DNA of 64,000 bases, taken from NCBI GenBank assembly GCA_004335835.1, contig RWJK01001758.1, forward strand, positions 34,358 through 98,357. The letters are read 5' to 3'. The DNA is from Scenedesmus sp. ARA3 (lineage: Eukaryota; Chlorophyta; Chlorophyceae; Sphaeropleales; Scenedesmaceae). The position numbers and the translations under genes were made by a program. The notes under the pieces were generated by a model. That model was not told the origin of the DNA. It worked only from the letters and a program-made list of their open reading frames with translations, and searched no databases. Shown here in pieces: positions 19,765-31,188 of the stretch. Positions within the stretch are counted from its first letter, which is position 1, and the number at the start of each line of letters is the position of its first letter.

Positions 19765-21904
19765 TCAGAAAACGCGCTCGCCCGTGCACAGCAGGTTCCA
19801 GCACACCACCGCCACCACATACATCGCCGCCGTTATCTGGAACACCGGCGCAAACGAACCCGTAAGCTCCACAATAAAACCCACCGACAGCACCCCCAAG
19901 ATCCCCGACAAACACCCAAACGTATTGCACAGCCCGAACATCTGCCCCGCCTGCTTTGGGGCGATATCCGACATGTTTGCGACAAAGCCGGCTTGTCCGA
20001 GGCTCGTAACGCCCAGCGCCAGCGTCATCGCTGTCACTGCCGCGGCCGGCGAGATGGTAGGGTTTGAGAGGAAGAGCAGCGCGATCGCCGGCACGAGCAT
20101 CGAGACGCTTTGTACGGCCTTGCGTACGAATGTGACGCTGTTGCCTGCTGCGATGAGGTTGTCTGCGAGGAAGCCCGCTGCGCTGCTGCCGACTGCCATG
20201 ACGAGCCAGGGCACCAGGGACAGGAAGCTTGAGGAGCGCAGGTCAAACCCTAGTGCCTGCACAGGGTTCAAAATCAGCCACAGGGTTCAGGCACAGGGTT
20301 TACGAGCAGGGATCAGACAGAGGGTTCAACCACAGGGTTCAGCCACACAGGGTTCAGCCACAGGGTTCCGCCATAGGGTTCAGCCGCAGGGTTCAGCCAC
20401 AGGGTTTCGCCATAGGGTTCAGCCGCAGGGTTCAGCCGCAGGGTTCAGCCACGGGGTTCAGCTGCAGGGTTCAGTCGCAGGGTTCAGCGACAGGGTTCAG
20501 CCGCGGGGTTCAGCCGCAGGGTTCAGTCGCAGTGTTCAGCCACACCGGCGGAGGCGGAGATGCGGGGTCACATGATTGGCAGCATGCAAAGGTGATGGAC
20601 AGCAATGCAGGCTGCAAAGTGAGTTTGACACAAGCAGCTGCCCACTTCAGCAGGAGCATGTATTCCTGAAGGCACGGCAACTGCCGGCCGGCTGTAACCA
20701 CCGCACTACTCCGCACGAACTACAAAGCATCTGCGCGCCAACTGTGCGGCGCCTCAAGTTCAACGTGCACTGCTTTTCTCAAATTTTCACAAGTGCCCTG
20801 CAGCCGCCCACCCCGCTGAAGTAGGATGGCATCCAGTGCTGCAACAACTGCACTACTCCGCACGGCATCTGAAGGTGCCTTTCGCTCAGCAATGAAGCAA
20901 TTTTATGTGTTGCAGGGGCCCACCTTGCTGAAGTAGGATGGCATCCAGTTGAGGTAGATGAAGTAGCCCCAGTGGTTGACAATGTTCACGATGATGATGG
21001 CCCATGTGGCGCGGTGGCTCAGCAGCTGCCACACACTCACAGCCTCACCCTTGCCGCTGCTGCTGCTGCTGCTGCTGCTGTTAGATGCATCTGCACCTTG
21101 CTGCTGCTGCTGCTGCAGTGCTTCTGCAGTGCTGTCACCACCTGCTGCTGCTGCTGCTTTGTTGGGCTTGGGTGCTATGGCCAGCCACACAGCCATCAGC
21201 GGCAGGCCCAGCAGGCCAAAGGTGTAGAAGAGGGCCTTCCAGCCAAATGTGACAAGGATGAGGGGCGACAGCACCAGCCCCACCAGGTTGCCTGCAAGGC
21301 AAGCAGGCATGCAGGCAAACAGGCGGGCATGTAAGCAGGCGGGCAGGCATGTGAGCAGTCCGTTACTTGCTAAACCAGCATGAGGGGCGACAGCACCAGG
21401 CCCACCAGATTGCCTGCAGCACACAAGGAAGGTAGGCAGGCATGTGAGCAAGTGGGCTCCCAGCCAAGTGTGACAGGAATGGGGGGCGACAGCACCAGGC
21501 CCACCAGGTTGCCTGCGAGCAGTCAGTCAGTTAGGCGGTCAGTCAGTTAGGCGGTCAGTCAGTCAGTCAGTCAGTCAGTTACTCATTCAGTCACTGGTAA
21601 AAGCATTTGGTCTGGCAGTCAATCAGTCAGTCATGCAGGCTAAGAATCATCCAAAAGGCGAGCCGACAGGCCGGCTGTTGGCGCTGAGTGTGGATGCTAT
21701 GCCTCAAGCCCAGATGGCAACTGGCATTGACCAACACCACAGCAGAGCGTTGTCCCGCTGCTGCTGCTGCTGCTGCCGCCCAGGCTTTACCTGAGTGGAA
21801 GCCTGTGAAAGACATGCCCAGTGCCCGCGCCTTGGCTGATGCGGGCACGTGAGCAGCCACCATGTTGCTCATGGAGGGCAGCGCCACACCCTCACCCAGG
21901 CCCT

Positions 21905-21943
<39 letters not shown>

Positions 21944-23698
21944 ACTGTGCAACTGCGTAACGAGAGCGCACCAAAGAGCTGGCTCTATTCATGGTCATCA
22001 ACGGCAACTCTGATCCACACATATGCCCTTTGATGGCTTGATGACATCGCCTTTGCATACAGGCAGCACAACGCATGCAGCAGGCCATGCGTTCCGCTGA
22101 CATCAGCATCCCCTCACTCACCACACACATGCGTGCCAGCAGCACCGCCGGCACAAACAAAGGCATGCGCCGCGTAACAACAACGCAGCAGCTGCAGCCG
22201 CTGCGCCACCACTCACCACACACATGCGTGCCAGCAGCACCGCCGGCAGCGTCATGCCAGCCGCCGCCACTGCAGGCGACAGCGCGGCCGGCAGCAGCAG
22301 CGACGCGATGCTGAACCATGCCACCCCGAAGCCGATGACTGCGCGGCCGCCAAACTTGTCTGCCAGGTGGCCCCCCAGCAGCTGCGTGGCTGTGTAGCCC
22401 CACAGGAACGCTGACTGGATCAGGCCCTGCAGCAGTATTGACAGAATGACACATTGTTTGAAAAAAGTGACATGGTGCGCCGTCCTCTTGTGGGGTTGGC
22501 TGTGTAGCCCCAAAGGAACGCTGACTGGATCAGGCCCTGCAGCAGAAACACGATTATGACATTCTTTGCTCAGTGGTGTGACAACCAGCGAGAGCTTTTT
22601 GAGCTGCAAGTAAACCGTGGCCACAACTGAAAGGGGAACCACTTGCTGTTTGCTCTGCTAGGTACTTGCTGGCAATCAAAACCGGAGCTGCTGACATACC
22701 AGAGACCCTTGCTGCGCTGCTGCTGCTACTGCTGGTGGTGGTGCCGGTGCGCTGCTGCTGCTGCTGCTGCTGTTGCTGCCTCTGCTTGTGGTATAATTTG
22801 CTATAGCTGCACATACCTGCACTGTTAACTCCTGCGCCATGCGCAGTATGGCCATGCTGCTGCTATCCCCCGCTGCTGCCGCTAGTTTTCTGCGTCTCTT
22901 TCGCCACATCCGCACCTGCACTGTTGCCGGCCAGCCAAACTCCTGCGCCATGGGCAGTATGGCCACACTCAAGCAGATGCGGTCCATGTTGCACACCAGC
23001 AGCACCAGCGCCAGCGGCAGCACCACACGGCTGAACCAGGCACCACCCACTGCATGAATGTTGCAGCATTGCGGTGCAGGGTTGCTTGTTTTCACACAGT
23101 TATACGGTACAGGATGTGTGGATGCGAGTGGATAAACTGCATGCAGTGCCGGTAGGTGTGGGTCATCTGCAGATGTGCATGCGGCGAGAGCTCAAGAGCA
23201 GCATCGGGATGTAAACAGCTAGCAGGCATGCTCCTAGTAGAGGTGAGGGTATCACTGTCTCGTCGATGGCACCACCTCTTACATCAACACGCAACTGCTG
23301 GTGGCTATCTGATAAGCAAGCACATTGCGCAGTTCTGCAAGCAGACTTGGGCAGCAGTGCAAGGAAAGTCTGATGGGCGGTGCACCCGCACCTTCTGCAT
23401 CCCCAGACCCTGGAGCAGCAGCTGCTGATGCAGACGCCACCACAGTGTGACGAGGCTTGGCACTGCTCTGCTGCTGGCTGCTTATCTGCAGACTGCTATG
23501 GTGCAAACTGCTGCTGAAGTAGTGCTGCTGCTGTTGCTGCCAGGGCAGCACACCAGGTGCATGCCTGCTAGCGACGCGTTGCCGCACATGGAGAGCAGAT
23601 GCTGCTGAGATTACATGGCTACGTTGCTTGGCGTTGCATTTGCTGCTGCTAAAGGCAGAGCAGTGCCGTCCACCGAGAGCAGCAGCAGCTGCTGACAT
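19765..23698 (-). CDS. PHT4/ANTR-type plastid anion transporter (MFS, SLC17 family)
   Basis: Members of the PHT4 branch of SLC17 carry phosphate, and in one case ascorbate, across plastid membranes. Exons in transcription order: 23698-23392, 23049-22916, 22426-22217, 21902-21791, 21291-20924, 20256-19765, in frame, 540 residues. The first ~100 residues are Ser/Ala/Gln/His-rich with few acidic residues, consistent with a chloroplast transit peptide. Family signatures follow in order: VLLVCNMDRICLSVAILPM, GLIQSAFLWGYTATQLLGG, FGGRAVIGFGVAWFS, GLGEGVALPSMSNMVA, GMSFTGFHSGNLVGLVLSP, a Ser/Gln-rich central loop, then SVWQLLSHRATW, NWMPSYFS and LPWLVMAVGS-like (VPWLVMAVGSSAAGFLAD), with about 11-12 membrane segments. 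The substrate (phosphate versus ascorbate or another anion) cannot be told from what I see. The last intron is largely a 13-bp minisatellite. Confidence 0.9.
20262..20545. repeat. 13-bp minisatellite in the last intron of the PHT4 gene
   Basis: About 20 units of CAGGGTTCAGCCR with point variants lie directly beside the acceptor of the last exon (20256). In the sense (minus) strand the unit reads YGGCTGAACCCTG, and the acceptor itself (GAACCCTGTGCAG) looks like a modified unit. Each unit carries a CTGAAC string resembling a branch-point consensus. Confidence 0.9.
20812..20845 (-). repeat. Echo of the end of PHT4 exon 5
   Basis: GAAGTAGGATGGCATCCAG at about 20818-20836 matches the exon end at 20924 onward (WMPSYFS). 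It is a downstream, donor-side copy on the minus strand. Confidence 0.7.
21360..21600 (-). repeat. Two upstream echoes of PHT4 exon 5, and simple GTCA/GCAG repeats
   Basis: Copies of GNLVGLVLSP with its acceptor lie at about 21377-21417 and 21472-21515. Around them are GCAGGCATG-type repeats (21290-21350) and a (GTCA)n/TTAGGCG run (21520-21585). Confidence 0.75.
21902..21945 (-). repeat. Sense (CTG)n tract at the acceptor of PHT4 exon 4
   Basis: On the plus strand this is (CAG)n. Read in the direction of the gene it is CTG repeats ending CTGCAG at the exon start (21902). It shows the same polarity as in the plus-strand genes. Confidence 0.85.
22490..22860 (-). repeat. Echoes of PHT4 exons 2 and 3
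   Basis: Positions about 22500-22545 repeat the acceptor and start of exon 3 (AFLWGYTA region, shifted). Positions about 22815-22852 repeat the end of exon 2 (AILRMAQEL, then a CAGGTATG donor context). A third copy, of the end of exon 3 (LLARMCVV and donor), lies at about 22117-22150. Confidence 0.75.
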
Positions 23699-24552
23699 GC
23701 TGCTGCTGCTGCTGCTACCTGTACTGCAGGTGACAGACGCGCAGGCACACCTACACGCTTATATTGCTATGTAAACGAAAAAAACGAGACCGCAATTTCG
23801 AAGTCAGCCACCACACAGAATGATCGCAACGACAGCTACGAGTGGTTGACAGGAAACGTGGTATGGAGAGTATATAAGCAACAACGTGCCGTAGCAAAAG
23901 CTTACAGAACCCTGTAAGTACAGAAACACAAAGCAGAAGTTCCGTACATGCCAAATCGTTCTGTATGTCCTTTGTCATGCACTTCTAAGGTCTGGTGGTG
24001 GCGCATCGAGCTGCAGATCTGAAGATGTGTCAATAAACGTGCTTCTTATACAGTTTCTGATTGGGAAGCTAGTACTGCTGACAGCAGTACGAGTGGAAAG
24101 CGTTGGGACCACGCCTTCGTCCAATGGTGACTCACAATTGCTGGATCCTTGTTCGAGGGGCTGTTTTTTCGACAAACAACATGATGTACTCCAGCTATTG
24201 AAGTCACATTGTGAGGCAGCGTGCTACGTCGGAGCTGAAAAAGCAGCAACAACGAGTATCTCACCAAGGAAGAAGAAGCAGAGGTATGCAGCTCACGCAC
24301 ACGCAATCAGCACAATGGACCTTCAAACCAGAGCAATGTATCGTTACACGCTGATTACAGAAGCATGACTTAGTTAACATGCAGCTCTGGCACAGTTGTC
24401 CAGGGTTAGCTCTGTCTGCTGCCAGCAGCGCTGCCACCCTCCATCGCTACTGCTGCTCACTACCTGTGTTCCTTGCTCCCAGGTTGCTCAGCACAGCTTG
24501 AATACCTCCTACTACTGTGTTACAACACTGATACATCTGCCTGGTCGACGTC
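23699..24552. promoter_or_regulatory. Divergent upstream region of PHT4 (-) and TSPO (+)
   Basis: A TATA-like TATATAAG lies on the plus strand at 23871, about 680 bp before the TSPO start, so a long 5' UTR or an unseen leader exon would be needed. A perfect 9-bp inverted repeat with a 1-nt spacer (GTACTGCTG/CAGCAGTAC) lies at about 24071-24089. No gene is recognisable. Confidence 0.4.
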
Positions 24553-24994
24553 ATGGGAGCTGCACAGTCAGCGCTGGATGCTCTCCCTGGCATCATCAGG
24601 AATGGCCCCTTGGTAAGCCTATCTCCTTTCAGCGCTAGCTCTTGCTGTTGTGTTGTGAAGCGCTTGCAGATCTCTAGCCCAGAGTATGCACAGCCTGCAT
24701 AGCACGCAGCACACAGTGCCACGCAGCACAAAGTGCCCTGCGCATGCATGCAAGCTGGAGTCGCAGTGTACCCCGAAGGCTGGGCTAAGAATCTGCAAGC
24801 AAGCAATACTTACACCTGTCTCACCTCTGCTACTAGCGCACAGCAGCTCATTACGACGTCCTTAGCAGCAGCAGGGGACCGTGGCTACCCTGCTGCTTTG
24901 CGGCAGCTGTAGTGCCCCCAATGTCTCCCTGTCAGCTACAGGCTTCTTGTCTGCCACTACAATGAAGGTTTGCAGGCCTCCTGCTCAGCCATTG

Positions 24995-25050
<56 letters not shown>

Positions 25051-27206
25051 TTGTTCTGTTTGCACTGCAGATGCTGTCCCTCGGTGTGCCTCTGGCACTG
25101 GGGCAAGTTGTGGGCCTGGCATCACTGCCTGCAGTGTTTGGCTGGTGAGCAATTGTGACAGCTGCCAGCGCAACAGCCAACTTGGCAGGTGAACTGCACC
25201 TAGAGCAGTTGAATTGCTCCTAGAGCAATGACAGCTGCTGCTTGGATGTGCAGCGGCCATGCTCCTACTTGTATTTGCAGCTCACTTGACCTCAGGCATG
25301 GCAGTGCACGACAGCATTGCTTGCGTGCGGCTGATGCATGGGCGATGAAAAACATGACAGCATAACAGCAAGCTGCATCTGCAGACATGTGCTGGCTTGC
25401 GCGTGCCTGCTCAAGCACCTTGCGCCGTGCCTTGCAGCGGCCGCAACTGCCTGCTGCGGCTGAAACGTCTGCACATGTTTTATACAGCATCCACACATGG
25501 GCCTGCATATCTTGCCATTTGGCAAACACCAATAAAACACAGCATTAATGCTCACCACCGCATGTGCCCCCTGCAGGTACATCCCCAAGCTGCGCAAGCC
25601 CCGCTGGGCGCCACCCGCGCCAGTCTTCGGCCAGGTGGGTGGTGGTATCCACTCTGCAAGGAAAACTGGCAGCGCTTTGCTTGCTCGTGTTGCTTAAACT
25701 GCAGAGCACCCTGCTGTCACGTACTGTGCTGTGACTTAGATATACTGGTACAGACAGTTCTGTTGCGCAATACGTTCATGCAGTTGCCTCCTTTCCAGAA
25801 TCGGCTGATAAATCGTACAACGCAGTGCCATCAACTTGCTTTATTTCCCTCCTTGCAGACCTGAGCGGTGCTGTATGGTGTCATGGGTTACCCCTCCTAC
25901 CTGGTGGGCAAGCCACCAGCCATCCTTTATAACCTATTGTTGCTGTCCCTCTGCTGCACCGCTGCTGCACCCACACCATGTATGGCGTCATGTGCTACGC
26001 CTCATACGTAGTGGGCAAGCCACCCAGCCATCTTCATGACATGTTGTTGCTGTCCTTCTGCTGTCTGCCACCCTGCTTGCAGACCTGGGCGGTGCTGTAT
26101 GGTGTGGTGGGCTATGCCTCCTACCTGGGAGGAAAGGCTGCGGGCTGTGCACAGCTACCCCTCACTTAAACGGTCTCCAGCCTGCAACATGTTTTAATTG
26201 TGTTCATCTGCTATCTATATCCTGCATCTTGCTTTGCTTGCAGACCTGGGCGGTGCTGTATGGTGTGATGGGCTACGCCTCCTACCTGGTGGGCAAGGCT
26301 GCGGGCTGGCGCAGCTACCCCATGGGTGTGTATGCGGCACAGCTGGCGCTCAACCTTGCCTGGCAGCCCATCTTCTTCCTGCTCAAGCGCCCTGGGGTGG
26401 CGCAGGTTGAGATTGTAGGTGAGACATCAGGTTTCTAAGACATGATTACCATGAACTTTGAGTTTGTTGTACACAATGTGTATGCGGCGCAGCTGGCGCT
26501 CAACCTGGTGTGGCAGCCCATCTTCTTCCTGCTCAAGCGCCCTGGGGTGGCGCAGGTGGAGATTGTGGGTGAGGCGCTGCTGCTTCTGTTAGTAAAAGCC
26601 AATGCTATAGTGCCACTATAGTATATATAGTAAGCGGCTTACTGAACTGGCGACCCTCGTACCTGTAGTAAGTTTGGAGCAGCCTGCAGCTAGCTGCGAG
26701 CTGAGTCCAAGTTGAGGTGCTGTGTGCAGCTGACCAACATGCTCTGCACTGCATGCAACCGTTGCAGCTGGGACACAACTGCTCAAACCGCAACATGTGA
26801 CCTGATAGTGCTGCTGTGTCGCCTTACATCTGCATCTGACCCCACTTCTGACGTTACTTCTGCATCAAGCCGTGGCACATCTGACTTTGCTTCTGTTTCA
26901 CATCTGTCGCTGCCTGCAGCGCTGCTGGGTGCCGTGGCCTACACCACTGCCGAGTCCTGTCAGGCGTGCCTCATGCAGACACATCTGTAACAAAACATTG
27001 CACTTCTGCGCCTTGTTCTGCCCTCTGCCCCTTCTGCAGCGCTGGTGGGTGCTGTGGCCTACACCACTGCTGAGTTCTTCAAGGTGGACGCCACTGCTGG
27101 CCAGCTCATGCTGCCCTACCTGGCCTTCACCACCTACGCCACTGCACTCAACTACCGCTTCTGGAAGGACAACCCAGAGGTGCGTTACATGATGCGTCAT
27201 CACTAG
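24553..27206 (+). CDS. TSPO: TSPO/MBR family tryptophan-rich sensory protein
   Basis: TSPO is a five-helix membrane protein that binds porphyrins and sterols, in mitochondria or the secretory pathway of plants and algae. Exons 24553-24612, 25071-25144, 25577-25634, 26244-26418 and 27040-27206 keep phase and give 177 residues. Helix 1 is LSLGVPLALGQVVGLASLPA. The family signature YIPKLRKPRWAPPAPVFGQ follows, then TWAVLYGVMGYASYLV, the third helix with ALNLAWQPIFF, then ALVGAVAYTTAEFFKVD and LPYLAFTTYATALNYRFWK. The last residues are close to the cholesterol-recognition region of animal TSPO. As modelled, translation reads eight codons past a donor-like GAG/GTGCGT to a stop at 27206. Splicing there to the CACCGCCTCACC segment at about 27478 would give another C-terminus ending near 27570. 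Upstream echo copies contain an in-frame TGA. Confidence 0.92.
25000..25070 (+). repeat. (CTG)n tract before TSPO exon 2
   Basis: About 15 CTG triplets lie within 25 bp of the acceptor TGCACTGCAG that precedes the exon at 25071. Confidence 0.85.
25857..26160 (+). repeat. Three upstream echoes of TSPO exon 4
   Basis: Copies of the segment encoding TWAVLYGVMGYASYLVGK start at about 25859, 25976 and 26091, before the true exon at 26244, with a spacing of about 115-150 bp. The first has ACC TGA instead of ACC TGG, an in-frame stop. The second lacks the acceptor. The third keeps an open frame into GKAAGCAQLPLT and then a stop. Confidence 0.9.
26478..26965 (+). repeat. Echoes of the end of TSPO exon 4 and the start of exon 5
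   Basis: Positions about 26480-26570 copy VYAAQLALNLVWQPIFFLLK...VEIVG with donor at high identity. Positions about 26919-26962 copy the acceptor and start of exon 5 (ALLGAVAYTTAES). Farther on, CAGCACCGCCTCACCT occurs twice (27250 and 27477), suggesting a further echoed exon. Confidence 0.88.
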
Positions 27207-27646
27207 GTTTCAAGTATAGTTTTCAAGTATGAAAAGTTTGATTTGCTGCAGCACCGCCTCACCTGTGACATCTAGCAACAGGCCTTGGCCACCAAATGTT
27301 CGAGTGCTGGTGACTAGTGGCGCTTAAGTAACCCTTGTAGAGGGACAACACTGAGGTTTAAAAAGACAGACCAGTCCATCTGAAATGTCATAGCCAGTGA
27401 CAGCCAGTCAGCTGTGCATGTGGCGAACAACATAAAGGCGTGTTTAGCATAATGGGAGGCAGCTTGTACGATGATGCAGCACCGCCTCACCTATAAGATC
27501 AGCACCAAGCAGTGGTCACTTGATGAGCAAATGCTGCTCAGTAGCAGCACTGCGGAGGACAGTGCAGCATAGGAGGCGACTTGTGCTGGCAGACATGTGG
27601 TGTACTGGCAGCAGCACCTCAGCTGTCAGGCGGGCCAGAGTAAGGC

Positions 27647-27679
<33 letters not shown>

Positions 27680-28498
27680 CTGCTGAGCAGCCTGTTTGTG
27701 CTGCTAGAGCGTTCAGTCTTGTGGCTGCATGGCAAGTGCCTGTTAGGGTGTTATATAACATGTTATGTCATACTGAAGCATGTTATATGCTATATAGCAT
27801 GTTATAACTATAGCATGCAGATGGGGTGCTGCCGCTGGCACTCCTAGCAAAGCTGGCAGCATCTTGGCATGCTTCATTTGTTAATCGTAGCAGCAGCAAG
27901 ATTATGAACGGCAGCAGCAGCAAGATGCCATCTCAGTGAGCCGGCAGCGTGGCACAGTGAGCAGCAGTGGCACCAACCAGCGTTCTGAATACGGTTATTT
28001 TTTTTCACAAAACCCCATTGCCCAAAGACGTGTGCATGGGATCCACAGAGACCAGGTAGACTCCCGCTGCTGCTGTTTGACTCAGGCTGCTGTGTCATGA
28101 AGGGTGCCATATTGATATGAATATGGCGCTACATGACACACCAGCCTGCATCAAACTCTCGGCTAGCTGCTGCAGGTCAGATTAGATTCTGTTAACACCC
28201 TCAGGGCAGTGCCAGCACGCGTCAATAAGCGTCGCAGTGAGCTGAATTGCTTGTTGCATGCGTCCAAACTGCACCTGTTGTGCTGTGTGCCGTGCAGGAG
28301 TCGTCTCCTCATGACATCAAGCCCAAGGCAGCATGAGGGGCAGTGTGGACCCAGAGGCTGCACGGAGGCTGCATGAAGGCGGCATGGTGTGCAGCATGAA
28401 GGCACTACTGGAAACCCTACTCATGTTTGCGTTGCCGTTGCTGTTGGAGGTTGGATACCCTGGTAGCGTTGCTGTTGCTGCTTGACGTTGACGGCGCA

Positions 28499-28516
28499 TG
28501 CGCAGTCGACTGCGCA
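28499..28516. repeat. Perfect 18-bp palindrome
   Basis: TGCGCAGTCGACTGCGCA is its own reverse complement. It lies about 35 bp left of the foldback element and might be a protein-binding site or part of the insertion. Confidence 0.9.
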
Positions 28517-28549
28517 GTCGTTGTGGCTGGGAGTTGCTGTGACATGGAA

Positions 28550-28862
28550 CATAGGGTTTCCTTTCGATGCAATTCCGCCACCGCGAATGGCAAGCATTGC
28601 ACGCACGTTGCAATTGCATTGCAATTGCAATCAGGATGCGATCGTGGATATCTCACAATTTACTGGGCGCCTGGCCGCGAAACTGAAGGAACAAAGGTAG
28701 TAGAACATGTAGAACCCAAATCCGGGCTTTTTTCCGGCTCGCAGAGGGTTTTTACCCCTGTATTCCTCAAGATTCTGTTTACCGTTGCATCGTGGTTGCA
28801 TATTCATTGCATGCTCATTGCGTCCATGCTGTGGCGGACTTGCATCGAAAGGAAACCCTATG
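28550..28862. mobile_element. 313-bp foldback (MITE-like) element
   Basis: The left arm 28550-28582 and right arm 28831-28862 are inverted copies: 23 bases starting CATAGGGTTTCCTTTCGATG match exactly, followed by TCCGCCAC in both after one mismatch. The interior has no long open frame and includes a TTGCAATTGC-rich patch and TTTTTTCCGG/GGGTTTTTACCCC strings. No clear target-site duplication flanks it, so the element call is tentative while the inverted repeat itself is certain. Confidence 0.6.
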
Positions 28863-29339
28863 AATGTACTGGGCCTGCCAGCGTGTACTTGCTTTGGACT
28901 GCAGCACTGGCGGCGTGTTGTAACATAGCCAGGGGAGCCCCTGGCTCATTTGGCAGGATACGTGTTACATAACATAGTAGGCCTGGGGTTAGAGCAGCAG
29001 TGGCACTGGTGGCCAGCGCTGATGGCAGTCTTGAGTGTTGCCCAACATCTGCAAGAGAACATGCCCGTAAACATGCATAATTCAGTGACTGCTACATCAT
29101 ACTTTTTTTCCTGTAACTCTTAATGGATTTAATTTTGAGCATTGGCAGGTTTACAACAACCATTGGCGTAATGTGCTTGATGTCAGCATGCTGTAAACCC
29201 TGGAACCTTGTTTCAGGCTGGGCCGCAAAGCATTGCGAAGTGCGCAACAGTGGAAATTGAAAGGTTGAATGTAAGTTGCTGTTTGCCAGTGAGTTCAGCC
29301 AGCGGCTGAACATGCCGTAAGCACAGCAGTGGCACCAAC

Positions 29340-30409
29340 ATGTGGGGTGGCCTGGCACAGCTAGGGAACCACTTGGGAGAAGCTATTCAGCGTGCGAAGA
29401 CCGAACTTGAGAAAATCGACAGTCCCGATTTTGGTTACGATGATACTGAGCAGAAAAAGCCCGCAAGCGAGGCAGGATACGTTGAGGAGGACGAGGAGTT
29501 TACAGTTGATGCAGGCGGGCTGTTCATAGCAACAGGTGATAATGAACATGATGCAATATAGTAAGAATGATAACAGTCGTCGACTTGCTGACCCTGTGTT
29601 TGTGCTGTAGGCCATGCAGCGAAGAAGCCCCCTGCAACCAACCAGCAGCAGCAGGTGAGTTGGGCAGTACTGGTGGTCTGTAACCGAGCAATCACTGCTG
29701 AAGCACCCTGCACGGCCTGGACTATCCCTGACACACTAATACTTTCCGACTTGCAGGATGCTGCGGAGCAGCGCAGGCTGTCAGCAGCTGGTGCAGCACC
29801 AACTGCTGCTGCAGCAGCAGGTGCGCATGCAGGCGTGTCAGCAGGCACCATCAGCACCCAGCCCAGCAGGGCACAACTGCGCCCTGCTGAGCTACAGCAT
29901 ACTCCCGCTGATGCTGCAGCAGCTGGGGGCAGCAGTGCGTCAGCAGAACCCAGCCCCACAGGCAAGCAGGTGAAGCGGAAGGTCATCAAGAAACTGGTAA
30001 AGAAAGTGCCTGCTGGTGCTGCAGCAGCAGCAGTTGCAGCTGGCACAGAGGCAGCAGCAGGAACATCAGCAGCAGAGGCTGCCGCTGGTCCTGCAAGCGC
30101 TGAGGAGACAGCAGCTGCAGTGCATGACGCTGGCAGCATACATGCTGCAGTGCCACAGCAGCAGGAGCAGCTGCAGCAGCAGCAGCAGCGGCGCGAGGTA
30201 GCCGCCCTTGCTGCACCCAGCAGCAGTGGTGCTGGTGATGCAGCTGCCGCCAGCGCTAATGGTGCTGCTGGTAAACACCCGCCTTCAACACAGCTGCCTG
30301 CTGCTGCAGCCGATGCCAGCGCTGCTGCTGGCGCTGCAGCCAGGCCTGCTTTTGCTGGCAGGCGGGAGAAGCCAAGGAAGGGCCTTGGAGTGGTCAAGCT
30401 TAGCCAGCA

Positions 30410-30442
<33 letters not shown>

Positions 30443-31149
30443 ATCAGAGCAGCATGACGTGCATCAGCCAGCCGGGGCACCAAGCTTATTAGCAGAGCAG
30501 GACCAGGTAGATCAGCAGCAGGAGCAGCAGCTAGCAGAACGCCTGCCAGCTGCAGAGGGTTCATGCAAATCGCAAGCGGAGCAGCAGCCACAGGAGCAGC
30601 AGGACTCTACACCTGTTGTGGTGGAATTTCCCTTGAATATGCTGCTTGCCAGTAGCGGTGAAGACAGCACCCAGCAGGACCAGCAGCAGCAGCAACTGCA
30701 AGCAACGGAGCAGCAGGAGCAGCATGTGCAGCAGCAGCTGGAGGACCACCAGCAGCAGCAGGAGCTGGAGGCGCAGCAGCAGCAGCAGCAGTGGGCTGCT
30801 GCAGTCGAGCTGGATGCCCTCCTGGATGAGCAGCAGCAGGTTGAGGCTGAGCAGCAGGCTGCTGTTTTTGTTGATCAGCTTGAGCAGCAGCAGCAGCAGC
30901 AGCAGCAGGAGCAGGATGCCCTAATCACTGATGAGGCCGCAGCAGCTGTTGCAGTGGCTGTTGAAGGGGATGCCGCTGCCAGTGGGTCGCTTGTTATGGA
31001 TAAGTACGCTGATGCAGCAGCAGCTGCTGCTGGTGCTGAGAGTGAGCAGCAGAGTGGGCATGTGCTGGAACAAGCCCCTGCACAGCAGCAGCGACAGCAG
31101 GTGGCTCACGCACAGGGTATTGGATTGCCACCTGAGCAGGAGGATCCGA

Positions 31150-31188
<39 letters not shown>

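Larger units (their letters stand above)
27207..29339. other. Intergenic DNA with simple repeats and a foldback element
   Basis: No convincing gene is present. It holds a possible alternative TSPO end (27478-27570), a (CAG)9 run at 27651-27680, an AT-rich palindromic patch at 27750-27815 (ATGCTATATAGCAT), a foldback element (28550-28862), and a hairpin GCCAGGGG/CCCCTGGC near 28929-28946. Confidence 0.6.

Noticed and set aside
19784..20575. 263-codon plus-strand open frame with repeated RVQPQGSA
   Set aside because: It runs antisense to the last PHT4 exon and then through the 13-bp minisatellite; no start context or homology.
24027..24368. 113-codon plus-strand frame in the PHT4/TSPO spacer
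   Set aside because: Lacks domains and the GC-rich third positions of its neighbours; more likely leader or promoter DNA.
28427..28972. 181-codon plus-strand frame
   Set aside because: Covers the inverted-repeat element and palindromes; no domain, no codon bias.
29435..30397. 320-codon minus-strand open frame
   Set aside because: Antisense shadow of the TMF1 Gln/Ala exon; composed of Ala, Cys and Leu runs from the triplet repeats.
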